From the NCBI GenBank assembly GCA_944989445.1, contig CALYLW010000042.1:124001-188000 (forward strand): a stretch of 64,000 bases of DNA. The letters are read 5' to 3'. Source of the DNA: Ampullaceana balthica (lineage: Eukaryota; Mollusca; Gastropoda; Lymnaeidae). Every line of letters starts with the position of its first letter. Within the stretch, counting starts at the first letter, position 1. The notes beneath the pieces are model-generated. The model worked only from the letters and a program-made list of their open reading frames with translations. It was not told the origin of the DNA and did not search any database. Shown here in pieces: positions 46,476 through 57,904 of the stretch. The translations under genes and the position numbers were made by a program.

Positions 46476-48430
46476 CCCCCAAATTTGTTTTACCCCCCCT
46501 TCCCCCCCCCCTAATGTCTTTTCTTCTTTCTTCCTGATGGAAAGTAAAAAAGATGGGAGGGGGTATTGTGAGGATAAAATACAGTTTTTTTATGTTCCGG
46601 AGCGCGTGGATAGGGGTGGGTGGGTCGGTGTTGGTGGGGGGGGGTTGGGCAACGAATGATGCTACTGCCTGGTCATTGTGTCCAATAGACAGCTAGACTC
46701 ATTCACGGGCCGGACGAATGAAATGGCATAGGTGGAGGCGCGGAGGGGTGACCGGAGGGGGGGGGAGGGAGGGAGAGGACGGGACTAGGTGGCCAGTTTA
46801 TACGATGAGATGGAAGAAGGCTTTTTGTTTGTTTGTATGTTTGTTTGCTTTCTGGGCCGGACAGTTTGGACTTTGTTTGAGCAGTAGCGGAAGGGAAGGT
46901 GGGGGGGGGGAAGGAGAGGGGAAGGAGGGGGGTGTCTGCCGGCCAGAGGGTGAGACAATCCACGGTTTAAATTCTAACTCTTTGGGTTTTCAAGAGTTAT
47001 TTTTCTTGAGTAGACGGACCGAGGGTGGAACTAAACACGGGAGTGGGAAATAGGGGGCAGGGAGGGAAGAGGTGAGGGATGGGGGACAATTGTACACCAG
47101 AAACAAGACAACTTTAAGGGGTGGGGGTGTCCAGGGTCTTTGATGAAATAATTGATTTAGCAGTTGAGGGGGTGGCGTAAAAAAAAATCTCGGTACGCTT
47201 CTGTAGTGAGGGAGAAATCTAAAATTGATTTGATTTCAGGATTGGTGATTTAGATAAATAACAAATAATACGAATTTTTTATTTTTATTTTGACTCTAAG
47301 CCAACGTATGATCACGTGATCTACGTTTATCAGTTGAACTTAACTCAAAGCTTGATGATAATTTATAAACGTGTTCGTGATAAAGGGATCAAAATATTTT
47401 ACATTAAAATTTAATTAATTGACTGCTAAATACATTTTCGTCATCAAAATAATAATTAATCCAAAAAAAATATTAACATTTTAAAAAATGCGCAAATTTA
47501 TCGTCTAAAGATTTGTGTTTGATGAATTATTCGTAGAGGCCTTAAATATGAATTTCAAATAAATGCGTTAAATAGAAGGGAAAAAAAACATAAAAAGATC
47601 ACGTGCTTTTTAATAGCTGTTACAGATTCTAGCACATTTCAAAACACTGCCACTAGATCAATGTTCCCAAAGCTTTTGAAATACGTGTGTGCCCTTGTCT
47701 ATAATACTGGTAGTTAGTAGCCCCCCCCCACCCCCCTTGCCTATACATCAATACGAATTTTAAAAAATAATAACGTGGATTTTTCTTTTTTTTTAGTACT
47801 CCCACCACAAATCTTCCTGTAACCACAGCCAAGTGTACGCGTGCCACATGTTGGGAATCACTGCCCTAAATGAACAACACTATAAATAAAACGATATTTT
47901 AGCAAAGGGTGGGGGAACAGAGAACAAAAACTGCACATGTAAGTCGCATATTGTGGACCAGTAGTTGTAGCAGTATTAAAAGCATGGAATGAATTCGTCA
48001 CGTGACGAATTAATCCCTTTTAATGAGTTTATGAAGACAATGAATGAAATGAACCTTTGTTTATTGAAGTTTTTAGCACGAAGTAAAAAGATTTGAAATC
48101 CGTTGAAATCTATGGGGCATTAATGACGCCAAAATCTGAACGTCACCTCTAAATGAAAAAACAACGAAACAATAAATATTCCCCCTTCCTATTTAAAAAA
48201 AATTAAATTGATTACAAATAACCACACCCCCTCCCCCTTTGCCCATCTGAACTCACCAGCTTAAAGTATCCGACTGAGATTTAGAGGGAGGGAGGGGGGG
48301 AGTAATCTTTTGTCCTCCAGTTCCAAAAACTCAACATCTGCCGTGTTAGTGAAGTCATAAGTTCATGGGTTGGGGGGTGGGGGTTGGGAGGGGGGTAGGG
48401 GTGTAGTTGCGTTTGGGTGTCTGTGTTGTA
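46476..48430. other. Low-complexity, G-rich then AT-rich stretch without genes
   Basis: G-rich plus-strand patches (about 46600-47060, 48280-48400) are separated by AT-rich DNA (47220-48250). Nothing recognisable as a gene or transposon. Confidence 0.5.
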
Positions 48431-48433
48431 AGG

Positions 48434-50205
48434 AGTGTGGTACAGTACGGTACAAAGTGGTACGGTACAGTGTGGTACGGTACAGTGTGGTACGGTACAG
48501 TGTGGTACGGTACAGTGTGGTACGGTACAAAGTGGTACGGTACAGTGTGGTACGGTACAGTGTGGTACGTTACAGTGTGGTACGGTACAGTGTTGTACGG
48601 TACAGTGTGGTACGGTACAGTGTGGTACGGTACAGTGTGGTACGGTACAGTGTTGTACGGTACAGTGTGTTACGGTACAGTGTGTTACGGTACAGTGTAG
48701 AGTTTGACGGTACAGTGTGTTACGGTACAGTGTAGAGTTTGACGGTACAGTGTGTTACGGTACAGTGTAGAGTTTGACGGTACAGTGTGGTACGGTGCAG
48801 TGTGGTGCAGTACAGTATAGTTCAGTACAAGCTCGGTACAGTACAGTATAGTTCAGTACAAGCTCGGTACAGTACAGTATAGTTCAGTACAGTATAGTTC
48901 AGTACAGTATAGTTCAGTACAGTATAGTACAGTACAGTATAGTTCAGTACAATCTCGGTACAGTATAGTTCAGTACAAGCTCGGTACAGTACAGTATAGT
49001 TCAGTACAAGCTCGGTACAGTACAGTATAGTTCAGTACAAGCTCGGTACAGTACAGTATAGTTCAGTACAAGCTCGGTACAATACAGTATAGTCCAGTAC
49101 AAGCTCGGTACAATACAGTATAGTTCAGTACAAGCTCGGTACAGTGCAGTATAGTTCAGTACAAGCTCGGTACAGTACAGTGTAGTTTAGTACAAGCTCG
49201 GTACGGTACAGTATAGTTCAGTACAAGCTCGGTACAGTACAGTATAGTTCAGTACAAGCTCGGTACAGTACAGTATAGTTCAGTACAAGCTTGGTACAGT
49301 ACAGTATAGTTCAGTACAAGCTCGGTACAGTACAGTGTAGTTCAGTACAAGCTCGGTACATTACATTATAGTTCAGTACAAGCTCGGTACAGTACAGTAC
49401 AGTTCAGTACAACCTCGGTACAGTACAGTATAGTTCAGTACAGTATAGTTCAGTACAGTAGAGTACAGTATAGTTCAGTACAGTATAGTACAGTACAGTA
49501 TAGTACAGTACAGTATAGTACAGTACAGTATAGTTCAGTACAAGCTCGGTACAGTACAGTATGGTTCAGTACAAGCTCGGTACAGTACAGTATAGTTCAG
49601 TACAAGCTCGGTACAGTACAGTGTAGTTCAGTACAAGCTCGGTACGGTACAGTATAGTTCAGTACAAGCTCGGTACAGTACAGTATAGTTCAGTACAAGC
49701 TCGGTACAGTACAGTGTAGTTCAGTACAAGCTCGGTACAGTACAGCATAGTTCAGTACACGCTCGGTACAGTACAGTATAGTTCAGTACAAGCTCGGTAC
49801 AGTACAGTATACTTCAGTACAAGCTCGGTACAGTACAGTATAGTTCAGTACAAGCTCGGTACAGTACAGTATAGTTCAGTACAAGCTCGGTACAGTACGG
49901 TATAGTTCAGTACAATCTCGGTACAGTACAGTATAGTTCAGTACAAGCTCGGTACAGTACAGTATACTTCAGTACAAGCTCGGTACAGTACAGTATACTT
50001 CAGTACAAGCTCGGTACAGTACAGTATAGTTCAGTACAAGCTCGGTACAGTACAGTGTAGTTCAGTACAAGCTCGGTACAGTACAGTGTAGTTCAGTACA
50101 AGCTCGGTACAGTACAGTATAGTTCAGTACAAGCTCAGTACAGTACAGTATAGTTCAGTACAAGCTCGGTACAGTACGGTATAGTTCAGTACAGTGTATC
50201 GCCAC
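48434..50205. repeat. GTAC-rich satellite: 15-bp array grading into 31-bp array
   Basis: From 48434 to about 48800 the unit is GTGGTACGGTACAGT (15 bp). From about 48800 to 50205 it becomes a 31-bp unit, ACAGTACAGTATAGTTCAGT then ACAAGCTCGGT, about 45 copies with interruptions of shorter TATAGTTCAGTACAG units. Both share the GTACAGT core, so the second probably grew from the first. Open frames here are repeat artefacts. Confidence 0.98.
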
Positions 50206-50293
50206 ATCGTACAGTACTATTGTACAGTATCCTGTAAAATACCTAAAGCACAACGTTTAAAAAAAACCCGAGCCATTTCCCCTCCCCACCAAC

Positions 50294-50383
50294 ATGAGAG
50301 ATGTGAGGCAGGGTGCCATTAAAGAGGGCGTGAGGCAGGGTGCCATTAAAGAGGGCGTGAGGCAGGGTGCCATTAAAGTAGGC
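50294..50383. repeat. 27-bp repeat, 3 copies
   Basis: The unit is GTGAGGCAGGGTGCCATTAA followed by AGAGGGC. Being a multiple of three it reads as a repeated peptide, but nothing supports coding. Confidence 0.93.
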
Positions 50384-50795
50384 GTGAGGTTTTGTCAGGT
50401 AGGTGTGATATTATGGCCCCCTGCCCAGGCCAGCATCCTGTGTAAAGGGCTCCACCTTAGAGCTGGTAGACACACCACGGGATGAAGGCCATCCAACTTC
50501 TATCTCCCCCCCTCCCACCACTCACACACACGCTTACACACACACACACACACACATTTAACAGCAGCAATACCAGCCGGATGTGGATGAAGACTTCAGC
50601 AACGACCAAACTCTCAAAAATTTTAGATTAGTTCGTAGCATCTGATGCCGGTGTTTGTGGATTATAGTTTTAATAAGAATATATATAAATAAATAAAAGT
50701 AAAGATACAAGTTATGTGAAACAAATAATAAAAAAAAGAAAGAAAAAAAAGAATGATAGACAAATTATTAAGCAAATTTTAAAGTTCTCTAATTA

Positions 50796-50835
<40 letters not shown>

Positions 50836-52116
50836 TTGTTTTTATTTTATTTTATTGTAAAAATTGTATATGAAAAGTCAATCTTAATAATTTTAGTAAT
50901 ATTGATTTTATTAATAATAAGTAAAAAAAGAAATTAAAGAAAAAGAAATGTTCAAAACGCAAGCTTTAACTTTATTTACTTTAACTCCAGTCTCCGTACA
51001 GCGCCCACCCCCAAACCCCAGAACCCTTACTCATCACTTCCTTCAGTCGTCATTGTTTTTATTAAAATGTTCAATTTTCTCTTATCTCTGTGTACAATCT
51101 CCTCCACATAACACACGCGCACAATGATTTTTACTCAGCACTTTCCAAAACCCGACCATCAAAGAAGCCACGCCCTTTACTCCATGACTTAAAACTCGTT
51201 TTGAAAAAAAAATGTGACGAAGGGCAAGAATTAAATCCCTAGATTTATCCCCCTTTTTTGATCTGATTGTACCCCTACCGGTTCAGAATTTATTTTTAAA
51301 AAAGAAAATACTGTGACAAAGCTTTAGTACAGTCCCTTAGTTTGACGCCCTTTGCCAAGCGGGGCGATGGGGGCATTTGTAATGGGCCTCGTCCTGTCGG
51401 ATGGGGGGATGGTGCGTCGTAGAATAAAGTTATTGTCAAGTCCAATCGATAACAAAATTAATAGATTCGGCAACCGAGTGCTTCCGGCCCAGCGCAGCTA
51501 AAGACACGGCGCCATTTCGGCCTCCAGAAACTTAAAGCTCGATTTTGATTGGCCGGTAAGAATAGGAATACATCATTCGCCCTGCTCCAATGGGAGAGTC
51601 CGATATTTTACATTTACTCGGGAAGGGAATCGCGTTTCAGATCGCATGAAGGCCCCCCCCGCCCACCCACCCACCCGCGCTTAGCGTGAGTTAGCTTATG
51701 AGGACGTATCGAAACATTTGCTCTGCTATCTCACAATGCAAACCCCCCTACCCCACCACCCCACACCACAACCCAGCCTCACGTGTGGATCCTCCTCAAG
51801 AGAAAATTAATCTGAGATTATGCAAGCCCGTTATTGGAACTGTGCAATTAAACATTTCTTCTAAATAACCCCCCCCCCTCCCCAAACCCCGCTATTTTCT
51901 TTCTTTCTTTTCTTTTAATGTGACGGGGGGGAGGGGGGGTTAAGTATGCGGGTGAATAAAATAATAAATACAAGTAAAGTTGGAAATAACATTTAGATGT
52001 AAATCAGGGTGATGTAGAAAAGTGTTGTAGAATATCTGTGCATCAATATGAATTGTAGACCAATGATGGGAGTCATCTTGACCCGGGGAATCAAATCGAA
52101 GGCTGTAGCGCGGTGC
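50384..52116. other. Gene-free stretch with simple repeats
   Basis: Contains a CA run (about 50535-50558), a TAA run (50797-50835) and C/G homopolymer tracts (about 51650-51680, 51868-51880, 51925-51940). No gene recognised. Confidence 0.5.
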
Positions 52117-52420
52117 TTATTTACAAACACAGTGTACATGTTTGATGTGCTTATTTGAATGTGCAGTCTGATGCGTGTACAACACAGTGTACATGCTTGA
52201 TGTGTACAACTGAATGTTCAGCTTGATGTGTGTACAACACAGTGCACATGTTTCATGTGTGTACAACACAGTGTACATGCTTGATGTGCACAACACAATG
52301 CGCAGTTTAATGTGTGTACAGGCAAGTGGACAGTTTGATATGACGACAATAGTGTATATTTGATGTGAACACATCACGGTGTATAATTTATGTGTGTACA
52401 GCACAGTGTATATTTTATAT
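52117..52420. repeat. Degenerate repeat with GTGTACAACACAGTGTACAT units
   Basis: Units of roughly 25-40 bp combine ACACAGTGTACATG, TTGATGTG and GTGTACAACA. Each holds small GTGTAC/ACAC palindromes. Degenerate, about 9 copies. Confidence 0.85.
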
Positions 52421-52569
52421 CAATTTCATTGGCATGTTCAAGTTTTGAAAATCCGAGATTTGCGAGATGAAACAATAACAAATAATTAATATCACTGAAA
52501 ATTTGGTAAGGAAAGGTGTTCAAGTTTGTATAATTCCTCTCGACTTATGACATTCGTTTCTTAAAAAAA

Positions 52570-52636
52570 AACAATAAAATAAAAAAAACAAAAAAAAACA
52601 AACAAACAAACAAACAAACCAACACACACAACAAAA
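52570..52636. repeat. A-rich and AAAC microsatellite
   Basis: An AAAC/CAAA-rich simple sequence directly left of the MITE insertion point. Confidence 0.9.
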
Positions 52637-52644
52637 CAACAAAT

Positions 52645-53324
52645 GGTAATCCTGCAGATTTTACACGTATATTATAATTTATTATTTCACAGCGAAATTT
52701 AATTTTCTCTTGAGAACTTTCGTTTTTAATTTATTAAATGCATAATTATATGTTGTATTTCAGCTATTACAGCGCTAATTTGTAAGTCTTTCTAATTTCT
52801 AAGCCATTTTTTCGGCTCTCAACAGTAAATAGTCTGATGATGATGCAACCATTTTTTAAATTATCAAACTACATGCCGGATTGTCCGATAAGATGCCAAA
52901 TGGAAATTTCTCACTTACAAACAAAGAAAATAAGAATCAAACATCTAGTAACGAAATAAGAAAAAGAAATTGTCTTTAAAATATTTATTTATCTTCTAAG
53001 AACATTAAAATAGATGAATAATACTTTTAAAAAAATATCTTCAGTCAGTAAATTTATTTTAGCATGGGTCGAGCCAGGTAAAAAACATCTGGCAGCAGTT
53101 CGCTAGGTAAACAAAATGGACGAATCGTGACCACATTATGTATTATATAGAGCCGAAAAAATGCATTTGAAATTAAAAAGACTCACAAATTAGCACTGTA
53201 ATATCTGAAATACGACACATAATAATGCATTTAATAAATTAAAAATGTAAGTTCTCACTGAGAAAATTAAATTTCGCTTTGAAATAATAAATTATAATAT
53301 ACGTGTAAAATCTGCAGGATTACC
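52645..53324. mobile_element. Long-TIR MITE (680 bp) with 8-bp target duplication
   Basis: It begins GGTAATCCTGCAGATTTTAC and ends with the reverse complement. The first 65 or so bases of the arms are nearly identical, and weaker pairing continues for about 175 bp on each side (to about 52820 and from about 53150). The 8-bp duplication CAACAAAT at 52637-52644 and 53325-53332 is exact. There is no coding capacity. The 8-bp duplication allows hAT, Merlin or P; the GG..CC ends are unlike typical hAT CAG/TAG ends. Confidence 0.92.
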
Positions 53325-53408
53325 CAACAAATACTGACTCAGTCCTAAAAATAAAATTGCTGAAAAGTCGTTGATATATCTTTAGAGACAATGGCCAAAG
53401 TTTAAAAC

Positions 53409-56400
53409 AAGAGGAAGCTCCCCCCTCCCCTCTCCTACAAGAGGAAGCGGTAAGTATAACTCTTGCTCCCCCCTCCCCTCTCCTACAAGAGGAAGCGGTA
53501 AGTATAACTCTTGCTCCACCGTCCCCTCTCCTACAAGAGGAAGCGGTAAGTATAACTCTTGCTCCCCCCTCCCCTCTCCTACAAGAGGAAGCGGTAAGTA
53601 TAACTCTTGCTCCCCCGTCCCCTCTCCTACAAGAGGAAGCGGTAAGTATAACTCTTGCTCCCCCCGTCCCCTCTCCTACAAGAGGAAGCGGTAAGTATAA
53701 CTCTTGCTCCCCCCTCCCCTCTCCTACAAGAGGAAGCGGTAAGTATAACTCTTGCTCCCCCCTCCCCTCTCCTACAAGAGGAAGCGGTAAGTATAACTCT
53801 TGCTCCCCCCTCCCCTCTCCTACAAGAGGAAGCGGTAAGTATAACTCTTGCTCCCACCGTCCCCTCTCCTACAAGAGGAAGCGGTAAGTATAACTCTTGC
53901 TCCCCCCTCCCCTCTCCTACAAGAGGAAGCGGTAAGTATAACTCTTGCTCCCACCGTCCCCTCTCCTACAAGAGGAAGCGGTAAGTATAACTCTTGCTCC
54001 CCCCTCCCCTCTCCTACAAGAGGAAGCGGTAAGTATAACTCTTGCTCCCCCCGTCCCCTCTCCTACAAGAGGAAGCGGTAAGTATAACTCTTGCTCCCCC
54101 CGTCCCCTCTCCTACAAGAGGAAGCGGTAAGTATAACTCTTGCTCCCCCCTCCCCTCTCCTACAAGAGGAAGCGGTAAGTATAACTCTTGCTCCCCCCTC
54201 CCCTCTCCTACAAGAGGAAGCGGTAAGTATAACTCTTGCTCCCCCCTCCCCTCTCCTACAAGAGGAAGCGGTAAGTATAACTCTTGCTCCCCCGTCCCCT
54301 CTCCTACAAGAGGAAGCGGTAAGTATAACTCTTGCTCCCCCTCCCCTCTCCTACAAGAGGAAGCGGTAAGTATAACTCTTGCTCCCCCCTCCCCTCTCCT
54401 ACAAGAGGAAGCGGTAAGTATAACTCTTGCTCCCCCCTCCCCTCTCCTACAAGAGGAAGCGGTAAGTATAACTCTTGCTCCCCCCGTCCCCTCTCCTACA
54501 AGAGGAAGCGGTAAGTATAACTCTTGCTCCCCCGTCCCCTCTCCTACAAGAGGAAGCGGTAAGTATAACTCTTGCTCCCCCCTCCCCTCTCCTACAAGAG
54601 GAAGCGGTAAGTATAACTCTTGCTCCCCCCTCCCCTCTCCTACAAGAGAAGCGGTAAGTATAACTCTTGCTCCCCCCTCCCCTCTCCTACAAGAGGAAGC
54701 GGTAAGTATAACTCTTGCTCCCCCCGTCCCCTCTCCTACAAGAGGAAGCGGTAAGTATAACTCTTGCTCCCCCCCTCCCCTCTCCTACAAGAGGAAGCGG
54801 TAAGTATAACTCTTGCTCCCCCGTCCCCTCTCCTACAAGAGGAAGCGGTAAGTATAACTCTTGCTCCCCCCTCCCCTCTCCTACAAGAGGAAGCGGTAAG
54901 TATAACTCTTGCTCCCCCCTCCCCTCTCCTACAAGAGGAAGCGGTAAGTATAACTCTTGCTCCCCCCTCCCCTCTCCTACAAGAGGAAGCGGTAAGTATA
55001 ACTCTTGCTCCCCCCGTCCCCTCTCCTACAAGAGGAAGCGGTAAGTATAACTCTTGCTCCCCCCGTCCCCTCTCCTACAAGAGGAAGCGGTAAGTATAAC
55101 TCTTGCTCCCCCCTCCCCTCTCCTACAAGAGGAAGCGGTAAGTATAACTCTTGCTCCCCCCTCCCCTCTCCTACAAGAGGAAGCGGTAAGTATAACTCTT
55201 GCTCCCCCCTCCCCTCTCCTACAAGAGGAAGCGGTAAGTATAACTCTTGCTCCCCCGTCCCCTCTCCTACAAGAGGAAGCGGTAAGTATAACTCTTGCTC
55301 CCCCCTCCCCTCTCCTACAAGAGGAAGCGGTAAGTATAACTCTTGCTCCCCCCTCCCCTCTCCTACAAGAGGAAGCGGTAAGTATAACTCTTGCTCCCCC
55401 CTCCCCTCTCCTACAAGAGGAAGCGGTAAGTATAACTCTTGCTCCCCCCGTCCCCTCTCCTACAAGAGGAAGCGGTAAGTATAACTCTTGCTCCCCCCGT
55501 CCCCTCTCCTACAAGAGGAAGCGGTAAGTATAACTCTTGCTCCCCCCTCCCCTCTCCTACAAGAGGAAGCGGTAAGTATAACTCTTGCTCCCCCCTCCCC
55601 TCTCCTACAAGAGGAAGCGGTAAGTATAACTCTTGCTCCCCCCTCCCCTCTCCTACAAGAGGAAGCGGTAAGTATAACTCTTGCTCCCCCCGTCCCCTCT
55701 CCTACAAGAGGAAGCGGTAAGTATAACTCTTGCTCCCCCCTCCCCTCTCCTACAAGAGGAAGCGGTAAGTATAACTCTTGCTCCCCCCGTCCCCTCTCCT
55801 ACAAGAGGAAGCGGTAAGTATAACTCTTGCTCCCCCCTCCCCTCTCCTACAAGAGGAAGCGGTAAGTATAACTCTTGCTCCCCCCTCCCCTCTCCTACAA
55901 GAGGAAGCGGTAAGTATAACTCTTGCTCCCCCCTCCCCTCTCCTACAAGAGGAAGCGGTAAGTATAACTCTTGCTCCCCCGTCCCCTCTCCTACAAGAGG
56001 AAGCGGTAAGTATAACTCTTGCTCCCCCCGTCCCCTCTCCTACAAGAGGAAGCGGTAAGTATAACTCTTGCTCCCCCCCTCCCCTCTCCTACAAGAGGAA
56101 GCGGTAAGTATAACTCTTGCTCCCCCCTCCCCTCTCCTACAAGAGGAAGCGGTAAGTATAACTCTTGCTCCCCCCTCCCCTCTCCTACAAGAGGAAGCGG
56201 TAAGTATAACTCTTGCTCCCCCGTCCCCTCTCCTACAAGAGGAAGCGGTAAGTATAACTCTTGCTCCCCCCTCCCCTCTCCTACAAGAGGAAGCGGTAAG
56301 TATAACTCTTGCTCCCCCCTCCCCTCTCCTACAAGAGGAAGCGGTAAGTATAACTCTTGCTCCCCCCGTCCCCTCTCCTACAAGAGGAAGCGGTAAGTAT

Positions 56401-57288
56401 AACTCTTGCTCCCCCCTCCCCTCTCCTACAAGAGGAAGCGGTAAGTATAACTCTTGCTCCCCCGTCCCCTCTCCTACAAGAGGAAGCGGTAAGTATAACT
56501 CTTGCTCCCCCCTCCCCTCTCCTACAAGAGGAAGCGGTAAGTATAACTCTTGCTCCCCCCTCCCCTCTCCTACAAGAGGAAGCGGTAAGTATAACTCTTG
56601 CTCCCCCGTCCCCTCTCCTACAAGAGGAAGCGGTAAGTATAACTCTTGCTCCCCCCTCCCCTCTCCTACAAGAGGAAGCGGTAAGTATAACTCTTGCTCC
56701 CCCCTCCCCTCTCCTACAAGAGGAAGCGGTAAGTATAACTCTTGCTCCCCCCGTCCCCTCTCCTACAAGAGGAAGCGGTAAGTATAACTCTTGCTCCCCC
56801 CTCCCCTCTCCTACAAGAGGAAGCGGTAAGTATAACTCTTGCTCCCCCCTCCCCTCTCCTACAAGAGGAAGCGGTAAGTATAACTCTTGCTCCCCCCTCC
56901 CCTCTCCTACAAGAGGAAGCGGTAAGTATAACTCTTGCTCCCCCCCTCCCCTCTCCTACAAGAGGAAGCGGTAAGTATAACTCTTGCTCCCCCCTCCCCT
57001 CTCCTACAAGAGGAAGCGGTAAGTATAACTCTTGCTCCCCCGTCCCCTCTCCTACAAGAGGAAGCGGTAAGTATAACTCTTGCTCCCCCGTCCCCTCTCC
57101 TACAAGAGGAAGCGGTAAGTATAACTCTTGCTCCCCCGTCCCCTCTCCTACAAGAGGAAGCGGTAAGTATAACTCTTGCTCCCCCGTCCCCTCTCCTACA
57201 AGAGGAAGCGGTAAGTATAACTCTTGCTCCCCCGTCCCCTCTCCTACAAGAGGAAGCGGTAAGTATAACTCTTGCTCCCCCCTCACCT
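53409..57288 (+). repeat. 48-bp splice-site-like minisatellite, about 80 copies
   Basis: The unit reads GCTCCCCCCTCCCCTCTCC, TACAAGAGGAAGC, GGTAAGTATAACTCTT. Within each copy a 20-nt polypyrimidine tract leads to ACAAG, then 8 nt, then GGTAAGTAT, which pairs with nine bases of the U1 snRNA 5' end, then TAAC. Units come as three main types: CCCCCCT, CCCCCGT (both 48 bp) and CCCCCCGT or CCCCCCCT (49 bp). The 49-bp units shift frame, giving a set of staggered open frames that are not genes. The minus strand is G-rich (GGGGAGGGGGG). Confidence 0.98.
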
Positions 57289-57904
57289 CTCCTTGATTAT
57301 AAGTCTGACAAAAGCCTGGGATCACGGACGTCCCTTGGAGATGTATCGTCCGGAGATTTAGTCGTGTTTTCTTCTCTGGCAGCCGATTGTGTAAGGGGAC
57401 AGAACCACCGAGTGGAACACGACGTGCATTAGAACCGCTGAACAGTGAAGAACCGTTACTAATACAAGAAGTCGGGGGGGCGGAGGGGGGGCGGGGTGCT
57501 CACTATGACGTAGAAAGTGTGGGCCAGCTGATAAGGACAAGAAGAGAGGGGTCGGGATGGGGGAAAAAGTGTGTGTAGGGGTGGGGGTCGGCAATAAATA
57601 AGGGGGCGGAGAGGAAAGAGAGATGGTGGAAAGCTTTATATAGAACAAAGGGAGGGAACCCAGCACGTGCGCCCCGTCACCCCCTGTGAACTAACAAGTG
57701 CGCGTGCGTGTAATCAGCCCGTCATTGTCACCCAAAATAAAGATGGGGGGGGGGAAGGGTTGAGAAGTGGGGTAGGGGTGGGGGGAGCTGTAGAGAGAAA
57801 AAAAGTCCCAAACAATGTATCGAGTGACTGTAAAAAATATTAGAAGGATTTTTTTAACGAGATTTTTTTTTGGGGGGGGGGTGGTTTTTTTTATAGGGTG
57901 AGAT

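Noticed and set aside
48370..48735. Three overlapping open frames with repeated RYSVV, WYGT and VQCGT peptides
   Set aside because: Artefact of the 15-bp GTAC repeat.
53627..57432. Many long open frames with PPSPLLQEEAVSITLA and similar repeated peptides, both strands
   Set aside because: They come from the 48-bp unit, which is a multiple of three and stop-free in some frames. The 49-bp units only shift between frames. No domain, start context or unique flanking exon supports a protein.
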